A DNA stretch of 11,095 bases from Oscillospiraceae bacterium (GTDB lineage: Bacteria > Bacillota > Clostridia > Oscillospirales > Oscillospiraceae). The number at the start of each line of letters is the position of its first letter. Position 1 is the stretch's first letter. Of this stretch, positions 1 through 5,560 are shown one piece after another. The notes beneath the pieces were generated by a model. It did not search any database. It saw only the letters and a program-made list of their open reading frames with translations, and had not been told where the DNA came from. The position numbers and the translations under genes were made by a program. The stretch covers positions 1-11,095 of the forward strand of contig JAEFAK010000044.1 of NCBI GenBank assembly GCA_016287555.1, given 5' to 3'.

Positions 1-37
1 TCCCTGAAGGCCCACCATTTTTTTCGCCAGTCTGCAA

Positions 38-113
38 AGGGGTATAGCTCAGTTGGTAGAGCATCGGTCTCCAAAACCGAGTGCCGAGGGTTCAAGTCCT
101 TCTGCCCCTGCCA
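38..113 (+). tRNA. tRNA-Trp (anticodon CCA)
   Basis: A complete cloverleaf can be folded. The acceptor stem AGGGGTA (38-44) pairs with TGCCCCT (103-109), with one G-T wobble. The D arm is GCTC/GAGC. The anticodon stem TCGGT (64-68) pairs with ACCGA (76-80) around the loop CTCCAAA, which puts anticodon CCA at 71-73 and reads the Trp codon UGG. The T arm is GAGGG-TTCAAGT-CCTTC (86-102). The discriminator is G110 and the CCA tail is encoded (111-113). No promoter is recognisable in the 37 bases upstream, so it may be transcribed from outside the window together with upstream genes. Confidence 0.97.
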
Positions 114-116
114 AAC

Positions 117-150
117 AAAAAAGCCGTCCAACCGGGCGGCTTTTTTGTTT
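117..150 (+). terminator. Rho-independent terminator of tRNA-Trp
   Basis: The stem GCCGTCC (123-129) pairs with GGGCGGC (134-140), with one T-G wobble, across a 4-base loop AACC. It is flanked by six A on the left (117-122) and six T on the right (141-146), followed by G and more T. The hairpin begins only a few bases after the tRNA CCA end, so it terminates the tRNA transcript. Confidence 0.93.
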
Positions 151-162
151 TGTCTGGAATGG

Positions 163-234
163 GAGCGTTGGAGCCGAGGCACTCGGAGAGTGCCGGGCGC
201 CGACGCCGAGCGCCGCCGGCGGCGGGAGAAGCTC
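163..234. other. GC-rich self-complementary intergenic segment
   Basis: This non-coding stretch holds several inverted repeats. GGCACTC/GAGTGCC (178-184 and 188-194) forms a perfect 7-bp stem with a 3-base loop. GCCGCCGGCGGC (212-223) is a perfect 12-base palindrome. Outer GAGC (163-166) and GCTC (231-234) arms could close the whole segment. There is no T-run after it, so it does not look like a terminator. It could be a decayed extragenic palindromic repeat or simply structured spacer. No coding region with a ribosome binding site is seen here. Confidence 0.35.
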
Positions 235-281
235 TTATTAACATATATGTTTTTCTCAGATCGATGTTTTGCAGAAAAATG

Positions 282-293
282 ACGCTTAAGCGT
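282..293. promoter_or_regulatory. Perfect 12-bp palindrome upstream of the first ABC promoter (candidate operator)
   Basis: ACGCTTAAGCGT is a perfect palindrome ending 8 bases before the -35 box at 302. Its position fits a binding site for a dimeric regulator or simply an AT-rich upstream element. No regulator gene is encoded nearby. A second AT-rich palindrome, AACATATATGTT, lies at 240-251. Functional assignment is inference only. Confidence 0.3.
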
Positions 294-301
294 ATAACTT
301 A

Positions 302-330
302 TTGACAAAAACAGCGCCGGATGATACTCT
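302..330 (+). promoter_or_regulatory. Sigma-A-type promoter of the first ABC module
   Basis: A consensus -35 TTGACA (302-307) is followed after 17 bases by TACTCT (325-330), preceded by TG at 322-323 as an extended -10 (TGATACTCT). The layout resembles the promoter of the second module, where TTGACA, an ACAG a few bases later and GATAC recur. The transcript would have a leader of about 80 bases containing a small inverted repeat (GGCCG/CGGCC around 359-396). Confidence 0.75.
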
Positions 331-402
331 GTCTTTATTGATAATGTGCAAAAAGCTGGGCCGAACCGGTGCGGAGTACTCAGGGCGCGCCCGGCCTTTA
401 CA

Positions 403-408
403 GGGAGG
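403..408 (+). promoter_or_regulatory. Ribosome binding site that fixes the GTG start at 418
   Basis: GGGAGG lies 9 bases before GTG 418. The in-frame ATG at 346 has no comparable site and would add 24 residues that have no counterpart in the paralogue starting at 2218. Starting at 418 makes both ATPases exactly 255 residues, with alignable first residues. Confidence 0.85.
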
Positions 409-417
409 CGAAGCGGA

Positions 418-1185
418 GTGGATAATCCGGAAACGGTCATTTCCACACATGGGCTGTCGAAGCGGTACGGGAAAAAGACCGCGCTCGACAACGTCAGCAT
501 CGATATCAAAAAAGGCCGTATCTACGCCATTGTCGGCGGGGACGGCTCCGGAAGGACGACGCTGCTGCGTATCCTCGCCGGATTTATCCCGAGCTGGAAG
601 GGCGAGATAGAGATACTCGGCCGCAAGGGGAAGCACGGCCTGCGCATGGCGCAAAAGTCCGTCGGCGCGTATATCGACGTTCCGGCCTGCTATGACGAGC
701 TCTCCGTCGGGGATAACCTGACGATGCGCGGCATCCTCGTCGGAAAGAACGACAAGGAGCGGCTGAAGGACCTGCGCGCGAAGTTCCTGCTTAAAAACAG
801 ACACGTCGGCAAGCGCGGACTGCGTTCCGCCTCGCTCGGCGTCAAGCAGGTGACAGGCATAGTCGCGGCCATGATAGGCGACCCGCAGATCCTGCTGCTC
901 GACGAGCCGATGTACGGCCTCGATACGGACGGCCTTCTCGCCGCGCGCGACGAGTTTGCCAAGCTGCGCGAGGAGAAAGGCGTCACGATCCTCGCCTCCG
1001 TTCATTTCCCGACGGAGCTCGACGAGATCGCGACGGACTACATATTCATGGACGCCGGCCGGGTCATCGGGGAGATCTCCGCGGATGATCTCAAAGCAAA
1101 GATCGCCGAAGGCGGCGTCGAGGACGTCGGCGGGTACTACGCTGCCCTCAAAGCCGCGCAGACGGGGAAGGAGGGGACGAAATGA
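418..1185 (+). CDS. ABC transporter ATP-binding protein (first copy), Walker A Lys replaced by Arg
   Basis: This is a cytoplasmic nucleotide-binding subunit that should power the permease encoded next to it. It is 255 residues from GTG, chosen by the ribosome binding site and by alignment with the second copy (about 48% identity by hand count). The fold resembles the BcrA/multidrug-type ABC-2 ATPases. Walker A is GGDGSGRTT (residues 40-48), with Arg46 encoded by AGG at 553-555 where the family has an invariant Lys. The usual Q-loop Gln position appears to be Asp87 (AYIDVP), the signature is a weak SLGVKQ (139-144), and Walker B is ILLLDEP (158-164) with Glu163 kept. The D-loop GLD and switch His196 are present. 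It overlaps the permease start by ATGA, which indicates translational coupling. The substrate cannot be read from sequence. Arg at Walker A usually cripples ATP hydrolysis, so this subunit may be regulatory, partly active, or rescued by pairing with the second ATPase. Confidence 0.9.
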   Translation: MDNPETVISTHGLSKRYGKKTALDNVSIDIKKGRIYAIVGGDGSGRTTLLRILAGFIPSWKGEIEILGRKGKHGLRMAQKSVGAYIDVPACYDELSVGDNLTMRGILVGKNDKERLKDLRAKFLLKNRHVGKRGLRSASLGVKQVTGIVAAMIGDPQILLLDEPMYGLDTDGLLAARDEFAKLREEKGVTILASVHFPTELDEIATDYIFMDAGRVIGEISADDLKAKIAEGGVEDVGGYYAALKAAQTGKEGTK

Positions 1186-2000
1186 TCAGACTTCTTATGG
1201 CGCAGGTATACAGGAATATCCGCAAGCCGTGGTTCGTCCTCGTGCTCGTCGCGACGTTCGTCCTCACGGTATGGCTCGCCGTCTCCCCGTTCCGTGACCA
1301 GTATTCCTATCAGGGCTTCATGAACCGCTACGGCGACATGAGCCCTTCGACAGTCTCGCGCTTCGTGCTCGGCGAAGCGCGCCCCGACCTTACCGTCAGC
1401 GACATCTATGACGTATACATGTTCGCGCACAAGGAGGAGCACCTCCGCCAGGGCTACCTCAGCACGGCGCGGGGCCTGGCCTTCATCGGCTGCGTCATTC
1501 CGGCGTTCTTCGTCGGTCGCGAGCTCGGCAAGAGGAAGATACGGGCCGTGCTAATACCCGGCCAGAGCCGGGCGGCGGTCTTCATCTGGATAGTCGTCCG
1601 CTATTTCCTCGCGGCGTTCATCCTCATAACGGCGTCTCTCGGCATGGTCCGCGTCCAATGGAGCGTCGAGCCGGGCCAGTTCGAGCACTTCTACATGGTC
1701 AATACCCAGCTGCGCTTCGTGCTCTACTGTCTCTGCGTATTCAGCGGCATGATGTTTGTGGCGTTCCTTGTGAAGAACCCGATCCCCACCGCCATAGCCT
1801 CGCTCGTATTCACGGGCATCGCGGCGCTGACGGGCAAGCTCATCCCGCACATCTCCCCCGTGGGCGAGCTGCTCATGGAGAATTACTGGTACGCCGAGAC
1901 GGGGCCCGAATTCTGGCGGCCGCACGTCATCGTCTCGTTCATCGTCATAGCCGTCTTTACCGCCGCGTCGTGGCTCATCTTCCGCCGCAGGGAAGTCTGA
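1182..2000 (+). CDS. ABC-2 type transporter permease (first copy)
   Basis: A 272-residue integral membrane subunit, the partner of the preceding ATPase; its ATG overlaps that gene's stop. There are about six hydrophobic segments, near residues 16-36, 97-113, 132-155, 174-197, 199-219 and 247-267, with a polar extracytoplasmic stretch (about 37-96) between the first two. This is the usual arrangement of ABC-2 permeases that export drugs, peptides or lantibiotics. Blocks shared with the second copy are GCVIPAFF (103-110), PGQSRAAVF (126-134), FSGMMF (187-192) and VFTAASWL (258-265), then a basic FRRR tail. The family call rests on topology, size and gene pairing. No substrate-specific motif is visible, and no histidine kinase/response regulator pair is adjacent as in many bacitracin exporters. 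Confidence 0.85.
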   Translation: MIRLLMAQVYRNIRKPWFVLVLVATFVLTVWLAVSPFRDQYSYQGFMNRYGDMSPSTVSRFVLGEARPDLTVSDIYDVYMFAHKEEHLRQGYLSTARGLAFIGCVIPAFFVGRELGKRKIRAVLIPGQSRAAVFIWIVVRYFLAAFILITASLGMVRVQWSVEPGQFEHFYMVNTQLRFVLYCLCVFSGMMFVAFLVKNPIPTAIASLVFTGIAALTGKLIPHISPVGELLMENYWYAETGPEFWRPHVIVSFIVIAVFTAASWLIFRRREV

Positions 2001-2020
2001 CGTGCCCTTAGAAATCATTG

Positions 2021-2057
2021 CCCCGGCAATACGCCCGTATTGCCGGGGCTTTTTTTC
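2021..2057 (+). terminator. Rho-independent terminator of the first ABC module
   Basis: The stem CCCCGGCAATACG pairs with CGTATTGCCGGGG across a 2-base CC centre and is followed by CTTTTTTT. It starts 20 bases after the permease stop codon. The stem core is the same as in the terminator after the second module (3826-3865), so the two were probably copied together. Confidence 0.93.
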
Positions 2058-2095
2058 CCCGCTGTTGACATTTCATGCCGCCAAAACGACGTTTC

Positions 2096-2124
2096 ACGGG
2101 CTGAAAAGCGGTTTTCGTACCCGT
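2096..2124. promoter_or_regulatory. Imperfect inverted repeat just upstream of the second ABC promoter
   Basis: ACGGG (2096-2100) and GAAAA (2103-2107) are mirrored by TTTTC (2112-2116) and CCCGT (2120-2124) around a GCGG centre. The repeat ends 4 bases before the -35 at 2129. It could be an operator or an upstream structural element. The first module carries a different palindrome (282-293) at the corresponding place, so a shared regulator is not supported by sequence. Confidence 0.3.
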
Positions 2125-2128
2125 TTTG

Positions 2129-2156
2129 TTGACAAGAACAGGGGAGAAGATACAAT
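2129..2156 (+). promoter_or_regulatory. Sigma-A-type promoter of the second ABC module
   Basis: A consensus -35 TTGACA (2129-2134), a 16-base spacer and TACAAT (2151-2156, five of six consensus bases). It follows the first module's terminator, so the second module can be transcribed on its own. The leader to the start codon at 2218 is about 55 bases. It contains a small GGCT/AGCC hairpin (2168-2178) and a strong AAGGAGG ribosome binding site at 2203-2209. Confidence 0.8.
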
Positions 2157-2217
2157 AATACTGACAAGGCTGGTAGCCTGCTCCTGGCACAGACAATAAA
2201 ACAAGGAGGCGCATCGA

Positions 2218-2985
2218 ATGAACGATCAGGAAACGGTCATTTCCACGCAAGGACTAACGAAGCGATATCGGACAAAGACTGCGCTCGACGGTCTGAGCAT
2301 CGAGCTCAAGCGGGGGCATATCTACGGCCTCGTGGGCAATAACGGCTCCGGCAAGACGACGCTCATGCGCGTTCTGACGGGGCTCTCGCCGCGCTACGAG
2401 GGGACGGTCGAGATACTCGGCCGCAGCGACAAAAAGGGACTTCGCCTCTCACAAAAGTCGATGGGCGCCGTCGTCGGCGCGCCTAAATACTATGATTTGT
2501 TCTCCGTTAAAGGCAATCTTACGATGCACGGCCTTCTGATAGGGAAGAACAATGCGGAGGAGATCAAGAGCCTGCGTGAACAGCTCAAACTGAAAAACCG
2601 GGACATGGGCGGCAGGACGATGCGCTCGTGCACATTGATCCAAAAACAGCTCTACGGCGTAGCAGCCGCGCTCCTCGGCGGCCCGGAGCTGCTGGTGCTG
2701 GACGAGCCGCTGGACGGTCTCGATTCCAACGGCGTCGAGGATTCCAAGGCTCTGCTTTTGAAAGCTAATCGGGAAACCGACGCGACGATACTCATTTCCA
2801 GCCATGAGCCCGCCGATCTCGACGACTTCGCGACGGACTACATATTCATCGAAAAGGGGAAGCTCGTCGAGCAGCTCTCCGCGGAGGAGCTTGAAGCGAG
2901 AATGGCCGAGCGCGGCATGGGGAGCGTCGAGGAATACTTCGGGGCCATTGTGCCGTCTAAGCCGGGAAAGGAGAGAGCGATATGA
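2218..2985 (+). CDS. ABC transporter ATP-binding protein (second copy), degenerate signature motif
   Basis: A 255-residue cytoplasmic ATPase paired with the permease that follows. It aligns without gaps to the first copy across its full length. Walker A is canonical, GNNGSGKTT (40-48, Lys46). Walker B is LLVLDEP with catalytic Glu163, followed by GLD, and ILISSH gives switch His196. The LSGGQ signature has decayed to TLIQKQ (139-144), and the Q-loop position appears to be Gly87 (AVVGAP) rather than Gln or the Glu of lantibiotic-immunity ATPases. AAGGAGG lies 8 bases before the ATG, and the stop overlaps the permease ATG (ATGA). Expected role: ATP-driven export of an unknown hydrophobic compound or peptide. 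It is either a homodimer serving the 2982 permease or one half of a heterodimer with the first copy; the sequence does not decide which. Confidence 0.92.
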   Translation: MNDQETVISTQGLTKRYRTKTALDGLSIELKRGHIYGLVGNNGSGKTTLMRVLTGLSPRYEGTVEILGRSDKKGLRLSQKSMGAVVGAPKYYDLFSVKGNLTMHGLLIGKNNAEEIKSLREQLKLKNRDMGGRTMRSCTLIQKQLYGVAAALLGGPELLVLDEPLDGLDSNGVEDSKALLLKANRETDATILISSHEPADLDDFATDYIFIEKGKLVEQLSAEELEARMAERGMGSVEEYFGAIVPSKPGKERAI

Positions 2986-3800
2986 TCGGGCTGCTTAAGA
3001 TGCAGGCATACAGGAATATCCGCAGACCGTGGTTCCTGCTTGTCCTTCTCTTGACCTTTACTCTTATAGTCTGGTTTGCGGCAGCTCCGGTCCGCGACCT
3101 CGTGTCATATCAGATGTTCATGGACAAATACGAAGATATGAAGCCGGAGCTGGTGTCGCTCTCGGTGCTCGGAGAGACACGTCACGACCTGACCGTGGAA
3201 GAGATATACGAGGAGTTTATTAAGCAGAAGCAGGACTGGCTTTTCGAGACATCTTACGCCAATACATACGGAGCGCTTTTGTTTCTCGGCTGCGTCATAC
3301 CTGCCTTTTTCATAGGACGAGAGATATCGAAAAAGAAGATCGGGAATATACTCGTACCGGGGCAAAGCAGGGCAGCAGTCTTTACATGGCTTGCAGTCCG
3401 GTATTATATCGCAGCTTTCATTCTGGTGATCGCGACCCTCGGCATGGTACGCATAGAGCTCTGCATCGATCTGAACAGCTTCCCGCATGACTACGTGGTC
3501 GGGACCCAGCTGAGATTCGTGCTGTTCGAGCTTGCTGTTTTCAGCGGCATGATGTTTCTGACCTTCCTCGTGAGGCATCCTCTCATCTCGGCGGCCGTAT
3601 CGCTGGCCTTTTCGTTCGCTGCCGTGATCGCAGTCAAGATAATATCGTCCGGATTGTCCTCGGCAGGACTGCTTTCCCAAGGCTCATGGCTGCTGAGCGC
3701 CGAGCCAGGTGAAGGCACTATCCCGGTCATAGTGGCCATAGCCGCGATAGTCGTCTTTACCGCCGCGTCGTGGCTCGTCTTCCGCCGCAGGGACGCCTGA
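2982..3800 (+). CDS. ABC-2 type transporter permease (second copy)
   Basis: A 272-residue membrane protein, exactly as long as the first copy, with the same roughly six-segment topology and the same landmark blocks: GCVIPAFF, PGQSRAAVF, FSGMMF and VFTAASWL followed by FRRR. The region between about residues 37 and 96, expected to be outside the membrane, and the loop before the last segment differ most from the first copy. That would fit a changed ligand, but this is inference. The start codon overlaps the ATPase stop. Third codon positions look less GC-rich than in the first copy (for example TTG, CTT and TTT runs around 3040-3070). A bidirectional terminator follows. Confidence 0.86.
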   Translation: MIGLLKMQAYRNIRRPWFLLVLLLTFTLIVWFAAAPVRDLVSYQMFMDKYEDMKPELVSLSVLGETRHDLTVEEIYEEFIKQKQDWLFETSYANTYGALLFLGCVIPAFFIGREISKKKIGNILVPGQSRAAVFTWLAVRYYIAAFILVIATLGMVRIELCIDLNSFPHDYVVGTQLRFVLFELAVFSGMMFLTFLVRHPLISAAVSLAFSFAAVIAVKIISSGLSSAGLLSQGSWLLSAEPGEGTIPVIVAIAAIVVFTAASWLVFRRRDA

Positions 3801-3825
3801 CCCGCTTTTGCGCATAAAAACATAT

Positions 3826-3865
3826 AAACGATCCCGGCAATACGAGCGTATTGCCGGGGTCGTTT
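3826..3865. terminator. Bidirectional terminator between the second ABC module and the HerA-like gene
   Basis: An 18-bp stem (3826-3843 with 3848-3865, one T-G wobble) with a 4-base GAGC loop. The outer AAACG/CGTTT arms and flanking A/T tracts (ATAAAAA at 3814-3820 on the left, TTTATT on the right) allow use from both sides. It sits in the 83-base gap between two convergent genes. Its core CCCGGCAATACG/CGTATTGCCGGGG is shared with the terminator at 2021-2057. Confidence 0.88.
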
Positions 3866-3883
3866 ATTCTGCCTTTATCGGCT

Positions 3884-5518
3884 TTACTTGATGTTGCCGA
3901 AGAGCCCGCGGATTATCGAGCTCGTGCCGGAACGCATGAGGGACTTGAGGGCGTTGCCCGCGGCGCGCTTGGCTATGGTCGAGGTGCTCGTCTTCTTGCC
4001 GCCGGTGACGGAATTGATGAGGTTGTTGCCGACGGCGGTCGCGACGGAGGACGCCGCGCTGTTGACGGCCTTCTGCCCGGCCTTCTTGACGGCCGTGCCC
4101 GCCTTGGAGGAGGTCTTTTTGCCGGACTTGGCGGCCTCTTTTTCGGCTTTAGCGGCTTCCTTCTCGGCCTTTGCGGCCTCCTTTTCGGCCTTCGCCGCCT
4201 CGAGCTCGGCCTCCTTCTGGGCCTTAAGCTCCTCGGTCGCCTTCATGATTATCTCATACGCGCTCTCGCGGTCGACGCTGTCGCGGTACTTGAGGTCGAA
4301 TTCATCGGCGGCTATCGTGCTCTGGACGAAGCTCTCATCCGCCGCGCCCATGAGGCTCTGCGGCGGGAGTATCCTCGCGCGCTCGACTATGGTCGGAACG
4401 CCCTTCTCGTCGAGGCAGCTCACGAGCGCCTGCCCGACGCCGAGCGCCATGATGGCCTCCTCGGTGTTGAACTCGGGATTGACGCGGAACGCCGACGCCG
4501 CCGCGCGGACGGCCTTCTGCTCGGCGGGGGTGTAGGCGCGCAGGGCGTGCTGGATGCGGTTTGAAAGCTGCGCGAGCACGTCGTCGGGGATGTCGGAGGG
4601 GGACTGCGTCACGAAATAGACGCCGACGCCCTTCGAGCGGACGAGCTTGACGACCTGAACTATCTTCTGCACGAGCGCCTTGGGCGCGTCGGTGAAGAGG
4701 AAGTGCGCCTCGTCGAAGAAGAATACGACGCGCGGCTTCTCGACGTCGCCGACCTCGGGGAGCTTCTCGAAGAGCTCCGTCATCAGCCAGAGCAGGAACG
4801 TCGCATAGACGGTCGGGCTGTTGATGAGGCGGGTGCTGGTCAGAATGTTGATATATCCGCGCCCGGTGAAGTCCGTGCGCATCCAGTCGCGTATGTCGAG
4901 CTCCGGCTCGCCGAAGAGACCCTCGCCGCCCTCGGCCTCGAAGGCAAGCAGCGCGCGCTGTATGGCGCCTATGCTCGCCGTGGAGACGTTGCCGTACATC
5001 GTCGTGAACTCGGCGCGGTTGTCGCCCACGTACTGGAGCATCGCGCGCAGATCCTTCAGATCGAGCAGGAGCAGCCCGTTGTCGTCGGCGACCTTGAAGA
5101 CTATGCTCAGGACGCCGGACTGGACCTCCGTGAGGTTCAGCAGGCGCGAGAGGAGCATCGGCCCCATGCCGGAGACCGTCACGCGGACGGGATGCCCGAC
5201 CTCGCCGAAGATGTCCCAGAAGCGGGTGGGGTAGGCCTTGAACTCAAAGCCCTCGATGCCGAAGCGCTCGATGCGCGCGCGCATGTCCTCCGTGTCCGCG
5301 CCGGGGCGGCACATGCCGCTGAGATCGCCCTTGACGTCGCTGAAGAAGACGGGGACGCCCATGTCGGAGAAGGACTCCGCGAGGACCTTCATCGTTATCG
5401 TTTTGCCCGTGCCGGTCGCGCCGGCGATGAGCCCGTGCCTGTTTGCCATAGAGGGGTAGAGGTAGATATTTTTCCTGCTGTCGGACTGGCCGATCCATAT
5501 CTTCTGATCGCTGAACAT
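3884..5518 (-). CDS. HerA-like P-loop ATPase, DUF853 family (YjgR-like)
   Basis: A 544-residue cytoplasmic ATPase of the HerA/FtsK superfamily, DUF853 branch (E. coli YjgR is about 500 residues). The cellular role of this branch is not established; the superfamily contains hexameric DNA-pumping motors. Near the N-terminus, HGLIAGATGTGKT contains Walker A (33-40) and is followed by SDVKGD (60-65). Walker B is VVFFFDEAH (264-272, Asp269 Glu270). A sensor-like FVTQSPSDIP (302-311) and LSNRIQHALRAYTP (318-331) supply likely arginine-finger residues. Residues about 427-465 are a charged Ala-Lys-Glu helix with three perfect AEKEAAK heptads, and the tail ends SSIIRGLFGNIK, a family-like C-terminus. 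The start is supported by AGGGAGG 7 bases upstream. No NurA-type nuclease gene is adjacent, so the archaeal-style HerA-NurA repair pair is not indicated. It appears monocistronic. Confidence 0.93.
   Translation of the reverse strand: MFSDQKIWIGQSDSRKNIYLYPSMANRHGLIAGATGTGKTITMKVLAESFSDMGVPVFFSDVKGDLSGMCRPGADTEDMRARIERFGIEGFEFKAYPTRFWDIFGEVGHPVRVTVSGMGPMLLSRLLNLTEVQSGVLSIVFKVADDNGLLLLDLKDLRAMLQYVGDNRAEFTTMYGNVSTASIGAIQRALLAFEAEGGEGLFGEPELDIRDWMRTDFTGRGYINILTSTRLINSPTVYATFLLWLMTELFEKLPEVGDVEKPRVVFFFDEAHFLFTDAPKALVQKIVQVVKLVRSKGVGVYFVTQSPSDIPDDVLAQLSNRIQHALRAYTPAEQKAVRAAASAFRVNPEFNTEEAIMALGVGQALVSCLDEKGVPTIVERARILPPQSLMGAADESFVQSTIAADEFDLKYRDSVDRESAYEIIMKATEELKAQKEAELEAAKAEKEAAKAEKEAAKAEKEAAKSGKKTSSKAGTAVKKAGQKAVNSAASSVATAVGNNLINSVTGGKKTSTSTIAKRAAGNALKSLMRSGTSSIIRGLFGNIK
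4127..4189 (-). repeat. Three 21-bp in-frame repeats inside the HerA-like gene
   Basis: Three consecutive copies encode AEKEAAK (residues 444-464), with partial copies on both sides (ELEAAK before, AEKEAAK-like decay after). The copies differ at synonymous positions, so they are not freshly expanded. The encoded peptide should be a continuous charged alpha-helix linking the ATPase core to the C-terminal tail. Confidence 0.85.
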
Positions 5519-5525
5519 ATCCGGG

Positions 5526-5553
5526 CCTCCCTGTAGTGTTATGTTTTATAATA
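5526..5553 (-). promoter_or_regulatory. Ribosome binding site and possible -10 box of the HerA-like gene
   Basis: Read on the minus strand, TATTAT (5553-5548) lies about 30 bases before the ATG, and AGGGAGG (5532-5526) lies 7 bases before it. No good -35 box is found at the right spacing; the place where it would lie falls in the palindromic element at 5561-5670. The ribosome binding site is secure, the promoter is tentative. Confidence 0.4.
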
Positions 5554-5560
5554 TACCATG

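Noticed and set aside
53..305. Small + strand reading frames across the tRNA, its terminator and the GC-rich spacer
   Set aside because: They run through a functional tRNA and a terminator hairpin and have no ribosome binding sites.
346..417. Upstream in-frame ATG extending the first ABC ATPase by 24 residues
   Set aside because: There is no ribosome binding site at that ATG, the extra peptide has no counterpart in the paralogue, and GTG 418 has GGGAGG at proper spacing and gives an equal-length protein.
38..417. tRNA-Trp as a mobile-element attachment site with the ABC modules as cargo
   Set aside because: No integrase and no repeat of the tRNA 3' end is seen downstream in the window, and the tRNA is followed by its own terminator.
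2065..2090. An additional TTGACA at 2065-2070 as promoter of the second module
   Set aside because: No acceptable -10 lies 16-18 bases downstream; the pair at 2129/2151 is far better.
3851..5536. Long + strand frames opposite the HerA-like gene
   Set aside because: Low-complexity sequence rich in Gly, Leu, Arg and Ala without motifs, antisense to a clear P-loop ATPase.
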